Source of the DNA: Lachnospiraceae bacterium UBA7143
GTDB taxonomy: Bacteria; Bacillota; Clostridia; Lachnospirales; Lachnospiraceae
Reading direction: 5' to 3'
Assembly (NCBI GenBank): GCA_002491905.1
Contig: DKWV01000016.1
Location: forward strand, 1-26,197
DNA: 26,197 nt
The position numbers and the translations under genes were made by a program. Numbering within the stretch: position 1 is the stretch's first letter; every line of letters begins with the position of its first letter. Positions 9,701 to 15,923 of this stretch are shown one piece after another. Below the pieces are notes generated by a model. It was not told where the DNA came from. It worked only from the letters and a program-made list of their open reading frames with translations, and made no database searches.

Positions 9701-10605
9701 CGAAACTCGACAAGGTATTTCCCTATACGGCCGGAAAGGATAAGAGTCCGGTGGCCTCGGAGCTTTACCGCGCAGACAGCATTTATGTGTGCAAAAATAA
9801 AGTGGCGAAGCCCACGGTATTTATTCCAGTATTCCCGGGAACGAACTGTGAGTACGACAGCGCGAAGGCGTTTGAGAACGCCGGAGCGGAGACTGTTGTA
9901 AAGGTGTTTAAGAACCAGAACGCGGCGGATATCAGGGAGAGCGTGGAGGCTTTTGAGAAGGCGATCGGGCAGGCGCAGATCATTATGTTCCCCGGCGGTT
10001 TCTCCGCGGGCGACGAGCCGGACGGCTCCGCCAAATTCTTTGCCACGGCTTTTCAGAATGAGAAGATAAAGGAGGCCGTGATGCGGCTTCTGAACGAGCG
10101 GGACGGTCTTGCACTGGGAATCTGCAACGGTTTCCAGGCGCTGATCAAGTTGGGGCTTGTGCCATATGGCGAGATTCGGGGGCAGGAGGAGGATTCGCCT
10201 ACCCTGACTTTCAATACGGTGAACCGCCATATTTCCAAGATGGTTTATTTGCGAGTGGTCTCCAACAAGTCGCCCTGGCTTGCGGGCGTGGAACTTGGCC
10301 AAACTTATGTAAACCCGGCGTCCCACGGAGAGGGACGGTTTGTGGCGCCAAAGGAGTGTATTGACAGGCTGTTTGCAAACGGGCAGGTGGCAACCCAGTA
10401 TGCGGATGCCGATGGCAATGTGTCTATGGACGAGGAGTGGAACATCAACGGCTCCTACGCTTCGATCGAGGGCATTACTTCCCCGGATGGGCGCTGCCTT
10501 GGCAAGATGGCGCACGCGGAGAGACGGGGCGAGTCCGTGGCGGTGAATATCTTCGGCGAGCAGGATATGAAGATCTTTGAGAGCGGGGTGGCGTATTTCA
10601 GATAA
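6757..10605 (+). CDS. purL: Phosphoribosylformylglycinamidine synthase (single-chain FGAM synthase)
   Basis: PurL catalyses step four of purine synthesis: FGAR, glutamine and ATP give FGAM. This is the long one-chain form (1282 aa), in which synthetase and glutaminase are fused, unlike the separate PurS/PurL/PurQ of Bacillus. Synthetase motifs include D-H-C-R-H-T near residue 230, N-E-T-H-N-H-P-T-E-I-E-P-F-G-G from 329, and the glycine-rich G-G-R-T-G-R-D-G-C-G-G-A-T-G near 455. The C-terminal class I glutaminase runs from about 1020: F-P-G-T-N-C, P-G-G-F-S-A-G-D-E, nucleophile Cys1123 in G-I-C-N-G-F-Q, and His1253/Glu1255 in H-A-E-R-R. An AAGGAG site before the ATG fixes the start. No other pur gene is nearby, so it is transcribed alone. 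It appears complete and intact. Confidence 0.97.
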   Translation: MGNVRRIYVEKKEPFAVKARELKEEIESFLGIKSVEQVRVFIRYDVENISDDVFERACRTVFSEPPVDILYRENIEISENGRAFSVEFLPGQFDQRADSAVQCVQFLKEDEEPIIRTAVTYLVNGNVTDEELARIKAYCINPVDSRETGMVKPETLALAYEEPADVAVFDGFVSMPEEDLKKLYDSLGLAMTFKDFLHIQNYYKGEEHRDPTMTEIRVLDTYWSDHCRHTTFSTELKNVSFGEGRYREPIEKTYQDYLKTREEIFKGREDKFVCLMDLALMAMRKLKKDGKLDDMEESDEINACSVVVPVEMDYGGGPVKEEWLVFFKNETHNHPTEIEPFGGAATCLGGAIRDPLSGRGYVYQAMRVTGAADPTVPVADTLKGKLPQKKLVRGAANGYSSYGNQIGLATGLVKEIYHPNYVAKRMEIGAVMGAAPRKNVIRENSDPDDIIILLGGRTGRDGCGGATGSSKVHTEKSIDTCGAEVQKGNAPTERKIQRLFRREEVSRLIKKCNDFGAGGVSVAIGELADGLVVDLDKVPKKYAGLDGTELAISESQERMAVVVSPADVDTFLGYAAQENLEAVPVAVVTKEPRLVLKWRGQKIVDLSRAFLDTNGAHQETDVYVEIPDEKEDYLKKIVTPAVAEVLAGGDVKAAWLSLLGDLNVCSQKGLVEMFDASIGAGSVYMPYGGKYQLTETQAMVAKLPTLEGKTDTVTMMSYGFDPYLSSWSPYHGAVYAVTESMAKIVANGGDYKTIRFTFQEYFRRMSEEPSRWSQPFSALLGAYDAQMKYGLPSIGGKDSMSGTFNDIDVPPTLVSFAVNVNKSGNIVTPELKYPGDRLVRFCIPKDDYDLPVYEGVMALYDKIMTLMSEYADADIINGMPVKIKKRKIVAAYALDAKGVAAAVSKMAFGNGLGVAVDSSYKAEALFDNGLGDIVAEMPAKEVHHLKALGISYEEIGTVTADGAFTYGSMKIDQNEALQVWRTKLDKVFPYTAGKDKSPVASELYRADSIYVCKNKVAKPTVFIPVFPGTNCEYDSAKAFENAGAETVVKVFKNQNAADIRESVEAFEKAIGQAQIIMFPGGFSAGDEPDGSAKFFATAFQNEKIKEAVMRLLNERDGLALGICNGFQALIKLGLVPYGEIRGQEEDSPTLTFNTVNRHISKMVYLRVVSNKSPWLAGVELGQTYVNPASHGEGRFVAPKECIDRLFANGQVATQYADADGNVSMDEEWNINGSYASIEGITSPDGRCLGKMAHAERRGESVAVNIFGEQDMKIFESGVAYFR

Positions 10606-10617
10606 GGATTTAAAAAG

Positions 10618-10651
10618 ACCACTTGACATTATCCGTGTCAAGTGGTATTCT
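10618..10651 (+). promoter_or_regulatory. Promoter of the trp T-box transcript, inside an inverted repeat
   Basis: TTGACA (10623-10628) and TATTCT (10646-10651) are 17 bases apart, a good vegetative promoter just upstream of the T-box. The same DNA holds a perfect 11-base inverted repeat, ACCACTTGACA (10618-10628) and TGTCAAGTGGT (10636-10646), covering the -35, the spacer and the first base of the -10. It could act as an operator or as a purL terminator hairpin, though only a weak T stretch follows. It begins 12 bases after the purL stop. Confidence 0.65.
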
Positions 10652-10670
10652 ATAGAAAATTTAACGAGGT

Positions 10671-10946
10671 AAACCGTTGAAGCGGAGATAAAGGTGATGA
10701 TGCCTTTACAGAGAGCCTGTGCTGCTGAGATCAGGTAAGAAACAAGTCATCAAATGGACCGCTGAGGGTGCAGTCAAATGCGCGGGAGCGCAGAGTATTC
10801 TGCAACGTGGGGCACGCGTCAGAGGCCGGGGATATGTTGGTATCCTGCTAAGGGCACGGGAGTTTCCCGTGAATCAAGGTGGCACCGCGGATTGAGTCAA
10901 TTCGTCCTTGACAGATGGAAAGAAATTCTGTCAAGGGCGTTTTTTT
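10671..10946 (+). ncRNA. T-box leader sensing tRNA-Trp
   Basis: The hallmark T-box sequence AAGGTGGCACCGCGG lies at 10876-10890. Upstream, the Stem I base pairs AGCGG (10681-10685) with CCGCT (10759-10763), and the codon UGG (10755-10757, followed by A) sits in the specifier position just inside that stem, matching the tryptophan anticodon. The leader ends in a terminator whose 5' arm begins CGTCCTT. That CCTT can instead pair with the AAGG of the T-box to make the antiterminator. When tRNA-Trp is uncharged its CCA end should bind the T-box bulge and allow read-through into trpEGDCFBA. The specifier was assigned by eye from position and fits the downstream genes. Confidence 0.93.
10903..10946 (+). 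terminator. Regulated terminator of the trp T-box
   Basis: CCTTGACAGA (10906-10915) pairs perfectly with TCTGTCAAGG (10927-10936). Three outer pairs (one G-U) extend the stem to 10903 and 10939, and seven T follow (10940-10946). The left arm includes the bases needed for the antiterminator, so the two folds exclude each other. Confidence 0.93.
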
Positions 10947-10948
10947 GC

Positions 10949-11070
10949 GCGATAAGCAGAGTCAGAAAGCGGCAGAGTCGGGCTGCATGCTTGCATGCGA
11001 GACAGAATATGACGATTTATGACGAGCAACGCGAATGAGAGATGCGAAGCATCTCGAATCTGCTTATCGC
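10949..11070 (+). repeat. Long folded non-coding element between T-box and trpE
   Basis: GCGATAAGCAGA (10949-10960) is perfectly complementary to TCTGCTTATCGC (11059-11070), closing a 98-base interior. Inside are a palindromic GCATGC-TT-GCATGC stretch (10985-10998) and a 7-bp hairpin with a GAA triloop (11039-11055). A local alternative hairpin can form between TCTGCT (11059-11064) and AGCAGA downstream (11073-11078). The element fills most of the sequence between the T-box terminator and the trpE ribosome site. Its function is unknown. It resembles the element between trpC and trpF in core arm and triloop hairpin. Confidence 0.6.
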
Positions 11071-11096
11071 AAGAGCAGACCCAGAAAGGAGCACCT

Positions 11097-12560
11097 ATGA
11101 AATTTTTACCCTCTATCGAAGAAGTGAAAAGGATCGCGGACACCGGGGAATACAAGGTGGTTCCGGTGAGCTGCGAAATGCTCTCGGACATCTGTACACC
11201 GATCGAGGCGCTTCGGATTCTGAAAAATGTATCGAACCACTGTTATGTGCTGGAATCGGTAGCGGAGAAGGAAAAGTGGGGGCGCTATACTTTTCTTGGA
11301 TACGATCCGAAGCTGGAAATCACCTGCATGGACGGGGAGATGAAGGTGGGAGACGTGACCCTGCATACGGAGGACCCGTCAGCGCAGCTTCGGCAGATTC
11401 TATCCGAATATAAAAGCCCGCGCTTCGATTATCTGCCATCCTTTACAGGAGGCCTGGTCGGCTATTTTTCCTACGATTATCTGGGATACAGCGAGCCGTC
11501 GATCCGGGTGGGCGTGCAGGATACGGAGGCGTTCAAGGACGTGGATCTGATGCTCTTCGACAAGGTGATTGCCTTTGACAATTTCCGGCAGAAAATGATT
11601 CTGATTGTCAATATGTCTTTGGAGGATGCGGAGACGGGCTACAATAAGGCGGTCAGGGAACTGCGGCAGCTTGCCGATCTGCTCCGTACCGGGGAGAAGA
11701 AAAAGGAGCAGGGTGGACGGCTTCTCGGCGGGGTGACACCCCTTTTTGAAAAGGAGGCATACTGTGGTATCGTGGAGCGGGCGAAGCGCTATATACGGGA
11801 GGGGGACATTTTCCAGATCGTACTTTCCAACCGGCTGGAGGCGCCCTTTGAGGGAAGCCTGCTCAACACTTACCGGGTGCTGCGGACGACGAACCCGTCG
11901 CCTTACATGTTTTACTTTTCGGGTACGGATGTGGAAGTGGCGGGCGCCTCCCCGGAGACTCTGGTTAAGCTGGAGGACGGCGTGCTTCACACGTTTCCGC
12001 TGGCTGGAACAAGGCCGAGGGGAGAGACCAGGGAAGAGGACGAAAGGCTTGAGGCGGAGCTTCTGGCGGATGAAAAGGAGCTGGCGGAGCACAATATGCT
12101 GGTGGACCTGGGGCGGAACGATCTGGGAAAGATCAGCAGATTCGGCACGGTTCAGGTGGAAAAGCTGCACTCTGTTGAGAGATACTCCCATGTGATGCAC
12201 ATCGGCTCCACGGTGCGGGGGCGGATCAGGGAGGAGGTTGACGCGCTGGACGCCATTGAGGCGGTGCTGCCTGCAGGCACGCTCTCAGGTGCGCCGAAGA
12301 TCAGGGCCTGTCAGCTCATCGGGGAGCTGGAGAACAACAAGCGGGGTATCTACGGCGGCGCCATCGGGTATATTGACTTTACCGGCAACATGGACACCTG
12401 TATCGCCATCCGCATTGCCTATAAGAAAAACGGGCGCGTGTTCGTCAGAAGCGGGGCGGGAATTGTGGCGGACTCCGATCCCGAAAAAGAGTATAACGAG
12501 TGTATCAACAAGGCGAAGGCTGTCATCCGGGCACTGGAGCTTGGGCAGGAAGAGGAGTGA
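11097..12560 (+). CDS. trpE: Anthranilate synthase component I
   Basis: TrpE aminates chorismate and removes pyruvate to give anthranilate, using ammonia from TrpG. The 487-aa protein has the normal two parts. The N-terminal domain carries L-E-S (residues 52-54), the segment that forms the tryptophan feedback site in this family. The chorismate-binding domain has G-D-I-F-Q-I-V-L-S-N-R, the A-G-T-R-P-R-G motif, L-V-D-L-G-R-N-D-L, P-A-G-T-L-S-G-A-P-K (392-401) and the C-terminal R-S-G-A-G-I-V-A-D-S. I place the start at the ATG with AAAGGA seven bases upstream. An earlier in-frame ATG at 11019 lies within the folded leader and would add 26 residues unlike the family. It is the first gene of the operon, after the T-box. 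Confidence 0.97.
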   Translation: MKFLPSIEEVKRIADTGEYKVVPVSCEMLSDICTPIEALRILKNVSNHCYVLESVAEKEKWGRYTFLGYDPKLEITCMDGEMKVGDVTLHTEDPSAQLRQILSEYKSPRFDYLPSFTGGLVGYFSYDYLGYSEPSIRVGVQDTEAFKDVDLMLFDKVIAFDNFRQKMILIVNMSLEDAETGYNKAVRELRQLADLLRTGEKKKEQGGRLLGGVTPLFEKEAYCGIVERAKRYIREGDIFQIVLSNRLEAPFEGSLLNTYRVLRTTNPSPYMFYFSGTDVEVAGASPETLVKLEDGVLHTFPLAGTRPRGETREEDERLEAELLADEKELAEHNMLVDLGRNDLGKISRFGTVQVEKLHSVERYSHVMHIGSTVRGRIREEVDALDAIEAVLPAGTLSGAPKIRACQLIGELENNKRGIYGGAIGYIDFTGNMDTCIAIRIAYKKNGRVFVRSGAGIVADSDPEKEYNECINKAKAVIRALELGQEEE

Positions 12561-12566
12561 GCGGAC

Positions 12567-13133
12567 ATGATACTACTGATTGACAATTACGACAGTTTTT
12601 CTTATAACCTTTACCAGATGATCGGTGAGATCAATCCCGATATCCGGGTGATCCGCAATGATGAGATGACCGTCCCGGAAATCAGGGCGCTTGCTCCTGA
12701 ACGGATCATTCTTTCGCCGGGGCCGGGGCGGCCGGAGCAGGCGGGAATCATTGTGGAGGCGGCGGGGACACTGGGCAGGGAAATCCCAATACTGGGCGTC
12801 TGTCTGGGGCATCAGGCCATCTGTCTGGCTTATGGGGCCACGATCACCTACGCGAAGAAACTGATGCACGGTAAGCAGTCGGAAATCAGGTTTGACAGGG
12901 AATGTCCGCTGTTCCGGGGCTGCCCGGATGGCATGGCAGTAGCCAGATACCATTCGCTGGCGGCGGAGGAGCGAACGATCCCGGAATGCCTGCAGGTGAC
13001 GGCGCGCACGGCGGACGGGGAAGTGATGGCGGTACAGCACAGGGAATTTCCCGTTTATGGCGTACAGTTTCACCCGGAGTCCATTATGACGCCGGACGGG
13101 AAGAGAATGCTGGAAAATTTTATGGCGGTGTAA
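12567..13133 (+). CDS. trpG: Anthranilate synthase component II (glutamine amidotransferase)
   Basis: TrpG splits glutamine and feeds ammonia to TrpE. At 188 residues it is a stand-alone class I glutaminase, not fused to TrpD. It begins M-I-L-L-I-D-N-Y-D-S-F-S-Y-N-L, has the oxyanion motif S-P-G-P-G-R-P, the nucleophile Cys79 in G-V-C-L-G-H-Q, and the other triad residues His169 and Glu171 in Q-F-H-P-E-S. The start lies 6 bases after the trpE stop, with its ribosome site GGAGTGA overlapping the end of trpE, which suggests coupled translation. No pab genes are nearby. A shared role in folate (4-aminobenzoate) synthesis is known for some homologues and cannot be excluded. Confidence 0.96.
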   Translation: MILLIDNYDSFSYNLYQMIGEINPDIRVIRNDEMTVPEIRALAPERIILSPGPGRPEQAGIIVEAAGTLGREIPILGVCLGHQAICLAYGATITYAKKLMHGKQSEIRFDRECPLFRGCPDGMAVARYHSLAAEERTIPECLQVTARTADGEVMAVQHREFPVYGVQFHPESIMTPDGKRMLENFMAV

Positions 13134-13143
13134 GGAAGAGAGG

Positions 13144-14169
13144 ATGGAGATTATGATTAAAGAGGCAATCGTAAAAATTGTAAATAAGGGGGATCTCACC
13201 TACGATGAGGCATATGCGGTGATGAATGAGATCATGAGCGGGGAGACCACGCCGACCCAGAACGCGGCGTTTCTGGCGGCGCTCTCCACCAAGAGCGCGA
13301 AGGCGGAGACGACGGACGAGATTGCCGGGTGCGCGGCGGCCATGAGGGATCATGCCATCAGGCTTGAGACGGATATGGAACTTTTTGAGATCGTGGGAAC
13401 CGGCGGAGACAACGCCCACAGCTTTAACATCTCCACCACTTCCGCGCTTGTGTGCGCGGCGGGCGGCATGAAGGTGGCCAAGCACGGTAACCGTGCGGCA
13501 TCTTCCAAGTGCGGCACGGCGGACTGTCTGGAGGCGCTGGGCGTCAATATCGAGCAGAGCCCGGAACTGTGCGAGAAACTTCTGCGGGAGGTGGGCATGT
13601 GTTTTTTCTTTGCCCAGAAGTACCACACTTCCATGAAATATGTGGGCGCGATCCGCAAGGAACTGGGATTCCGCACCGTGTTTAACATTCTCGGTCCGCT
13701 GACCAATCCGGGCAGCCCGAAGCGGCAGCTTCTTGGCGTGTATGACGAGTATCTGGCGGAGCCGCTGGCGCAGGTGCTGATCAGTCTGGGCGTGGAGCGG
13801 GGTATGGTGGTTTACGGCACGGATAAGCTGGATGAAATCTCCATGAGCGCCCCCACTACCATATGCGAATTTAAGGACGGCTGGTTTAAGACTTACACCG
13901 TCTGCCCGGAGGACTTTGGGTTTGAACGGTGCACGAAGGCCGATCTGGAGGGCGGCACGCCGGAGGAGAACGCAAAAATAACACGTGATATATTAAACGG
14001 TGAAAAGGGACATAAGAGAAATGCCGTGCTGCTGAATGCGGGCGCGGCACTCTATATCGACGGCAAGGCGGAGAACATGGCGGATGGCGTCAGGCTGGCG
14101 GCTGATATCATTGACTCGGGAAAGGCGGCTGAGACGCTGGAGCGGTTTATTGAGTTGAGCAATAAATAA
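13144..14169 (+). CDS. trpD: Anthranilate phosphoribosyltransferase
   Basis: TrpD joins anthranilate to PRPP, giving phosphoribosyl-anthranilate. The 341-aa protein has the family motifs: G-T-G-G-D-N at about residues 85-90 for PRPP, N-I-S-T-T, K-H-G-N-R-A-A-S-S-K-C-G-T-A-D-C-L-E-A-L-G starting near 113, and N-I-L-G-P-L-T-N-P further on. The gene starts 10 bases after trpG. Two starts are possible: 13144 (used here, with AGGAAGAGAGG directly upstream) and 13153, which gives M-I-K-E-A-I and resembles many homologues; GAGAGG is 9 bases before the second. The difference is three residues. Confidence 0.96.
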   Translation: MEIMIKEAIVKIVNKGDLTYDEAYAVMNEIMSGETTPTQNAAFLAALSTKSAKAETTDEIAGCAAAMRDHAIRLETDMELFEIVGTGGDNAHSFNISTTSALVCAAGGMKVAKHGNRAASSKCGTADCLEALGVNIEQSPELCEKLLREVGMCFFFAQKYHTSMKYVGAIRKELGFRTVFNILGPLTNPGSPKRQLLGVYDEYLAEPLAQVLISLGVERGMVVYGTDKLDEISMSAPTTICEFKDGWFKTYTVCPEDFGFERCTKADLEGGTPEENAKITRDILNGEKGHKRNAVLLNAGAALYIDGKAENMADGVRLAADIIDSGKAAETLERFIELSNK

Positions 14170-14209
14170 CTGCCGTTCTTTGAAATGAGAGGGACAGGGT
14201 GGCAGCGGA

Positions 14210-14238
14210 TTGATCGGGAAAAAAGAAAAAAATAATTA
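14210..14238 (+). promoter_or_regulatory. Possible weak internal promoter before trpC
   Basis: In the 106-base, very A-rich gap between trpD and trpC, TTGATC (14210-14215) and TAATTA (14233-14238) are 17 bases apart, each matching 4 of 6 consensus bases. The spacer is almost all A. Internal trp promoters are known in other bacteria, but this one is only a pattern match. Confidence 0.25.
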
Positions 14239-14275
14239 AAACAGGATTTAACGAGGAAAAGGCTGGAAAATAACA

Positions 14276-15058
14276 ATGGCAAATATTTTGGAACAGTTGG
14301 CGGAGCATGCGGCATACCGCACGGAACAGGCGAAGAAAAAAATGCCGCCCACAGAAATAAAAAATCAGGCGTTATCTATGGAAAAGGGAGATTTCGTTTT
14401 TGAGAAAGCGCTGCGAAAACCGGGAATTTCTTTTATCTGCGAATGCAAGAAGGCTTCTCCGTCAAAGGGGCTGATCGCGCCGGAGTTCCCCTATCTGGAG
14501 ATAGCGGAAGAGTATGAGGCGGCGGGGGCGGATGCCATTTCCATGCTGACGGAGCCGAAGTGGTTTCTGGGGAGTGATGCGTATCTGCGGGAGATTGCGG
14601 CAGCTGTCTCCATTCCCTGTTTGAGAAAAGACTTTACGGTGGACGAATACATGATTTATGAGGCGAAGCTGCTCGGCGCTTCGGCGGTGCTCTTAATCTG
14701 CTCGATCTTAAGCGGGGAACAGCTCGGGGAATATCTGGCAGTCTGCGATAAGCTTGGTCTGTCTGCGCTGGTGGAGGTGCACGATGAGGCGGAGGTGGAT
14801 ATGGCGCTTGCGGCGGGGGCGCGCGTGGTCGGCGTGAACAACCGTAATCTGAAGGATTTTACGGTGGACACGGAGAACAGCCGCAGACTGCGTGAGCGGA
14901 TTCCGGCAGATGTGCTGTTTGTATCCGAGAGCGGCGTGAGTGGGCCGGAGGATGTGAGGAGACTTGCAGAGATTGGTGCGGACGCGGTGCTGGTGGGCGA
15001 GGCGCTGATGCGGGCTTCCGATAAAAAACAGATGTTGTCGCAACTTCGTAGTTTGTGA
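14276..15058 (+). CDS. trpC: Indole-3-glycerol phosphate synthase
   Basis: TrpC closes the ring of the Amadori product CdRP, with loss of CO2 and water, to indole-3-glycerol phosphate. The 260-aa protein is a single-function TIM barrel; the isomerase TrpF is a separate gene, not fused as in E. coli. Motifs are E-C-K-K-A-S-P-S-K-G (56-65, with the substrate-binding Lys), C-L-R-K-D-F, L-G-V-N-N-R-N-L-type V-G-V-N-N-R-N-L-K, and S-E-S-G-V near the end. The start matches family N-termini but its ribosome site is poor: GAGG is 19 bases and AAGG 13 bases upstream of the ATG. A 106-base gap separates it from trpD. Confidence 0.96.
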   Translation: MANILEQLAEHAAYRTEQAKKKMPPTEIKNQALSMEKGDFVFEKALRKPGISFICECKKASPSKGLIAPEFPYLEIAEEYEAAGADAISMLTEPKWFLGSDAYLREIAAAVSIPCLRKDFTVDEYMIYEAKLLGASAVLLICSILSGEQLGEYLAVCDKLGLSALVEVHDEAEVDMALAAGARVVGVNNRNLKDFTVDTENSRRLRERIPADVLFVSESGVSGPEDVRRLAEIGADAVLVGEALMRASDKKQMLSQLRSL

Positions 15059-15061
15059 GAG

Positions 15062-15215
15062 TGTACGAATATCATAAGCAACGCAGACGCGCTTTCGCTC
15101 CGTTCCAAGCGTAGCAGTGCTAAATTCGTGAAAAACCTCATTAAGCACTGACAGTTTTAATCCGAAGGATTTAAACAGTTTCCAAGGGTCTGCTTATGTT
15201 TATGAAATTCGTACA
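15062..15215 (+). repeat. Long folded non-coding element between trpC and trpF
   Basis: TGTACGAAT (15062-15070) pairs perfectly with ATTCGTACA (15207-15215). Next, CATAAGCA (15073-15080) can pair with TGCTTATG (15191-15198), or GCAGAC (15083-15088) with GTCTGC (15188-15193). Within are hairpins CGCTT/AAGCG (15090-15111), CAGTGCT/AGCACTG (15115-15150), and a GAA-triloop hairpin (15154-15176) with a 5-bp stem, one mismatch and 4 more pairs. The 154-base element interrupts the operon and begins 3 bases after the trpC stop. It has no coding frame of note. It may be a palindromic repeat insertion, an RNA processing or stability element, or both. Confidence 0.65.
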
Positions 15216-15287
15216 TTTGCCATAGGGTATCGAACAAATTTGGATGTTGCGAGGATGGAAATATAGTATATGAGGTAAATAGACAGT

Positions 15288-15923
15288 ATGGAACAGGCAG
15301 AAAAAAGTAAAATCAAGATTAAACTGTGTGGATTAACTCGTCCAAGTGACATTGAAACGGCAAATTTGCTGCATCCTGATTATGTCGGATTTGTTTTTGC
15401 AAAAAAGAGCAGGCGTTATGTATCTTTGGAGCGGGTGAGAACATTAAAAGAACTTTTACACCCGGAGATTTCGGCAGTGGGCGTGTTTGTGGACGAGGAG
15501 CCGGAGGCGGTGGCTGCCTGGCTTTCGTCAGGGGTGATTGACATGGCGCAGCTTCACGGCGGGGAGGACGAGGCTTACATTGGGAAAATGCGTGAACTGA
15601 CGGATAAGCCTGTCATAAAAGCCTTTTCCGTCAGAGACGGACAGGATATCAGGAGAGCGTGCGACAGCACGGCGGACTTCGTGCTTTTGGATGCGGGGGA
15701 CGGCGGCACGGGAACCGCTTTTGACAGGGAGCTGCTTGCAGGGATGAACCGGCCCTATTTTCTGGCGGGCGGGCTGGACCCTTCCACGGTGGGGGAGGCT
15801 GTGAGGCGGTGGCAGCCCTATGCGGTGGATGTGAGCTCGGGCATTGAGACGGACGGCTATAAGGATGCGGAAAAGATGCAGGCTTTTGTGGAGTGTGTGA
15901 GAGGAGGTAACAAGGCATTATGA
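15288..15923 (+). CDS. trpF: Phosphoribosylanthranilate isomerase
   Basis: TrpF converts phosphoribosyl-anthranilate to CdRP by Amadori rearrangement. The 211-aa TIM-barrel protein has the catalytic cysteine in K-L-C-G-L-T-R (Cys14), G-V-F-V-D-E, Q-L-H-G-G-E-D, the general acid Asp135 in L-L-D-A-G-D-G-G-T-G, and the phosphate-binding end F-L-A-G-G-L and V-D-V-S-S-G-I-E. GAGGT lies 11 bases before the ATG. The stop overlaps the trpB start (ATGA). It lies after a 229-base gap mostly taken by a folded element; a weak promoter-like pair (TTGGAT, TATAGT at 15262-15267) is also in that gap. The N-terminus has about ten extra polar residues before the first strand. Confidence 0.96.
   Translation: MEQAEKSKIKIKLCGLTRPSDIETANLLHPDYVGFVFAKKSRRYVSLERVRTLKELLHPEISAVGVFVDEEPEAVAAWLSSGVIDMAQLHGGEDEAYIGKMRELTDKPVIKAFSVRDGQDIRRACDSTADFVLLDAGDGGTGTAFDRELLAGMNRPYFLAGGLDPSTVGEAVRRWQPYAVDVSSGIETDGYKDAEKMQAFVECVRGGNKAL

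Noticed and set aside
9589..10641. 350-aa minus-strand frame across the end of purL
   Set aside because: It is antisense to the conserved glutaminase domain of purL and has no protein features of its own.
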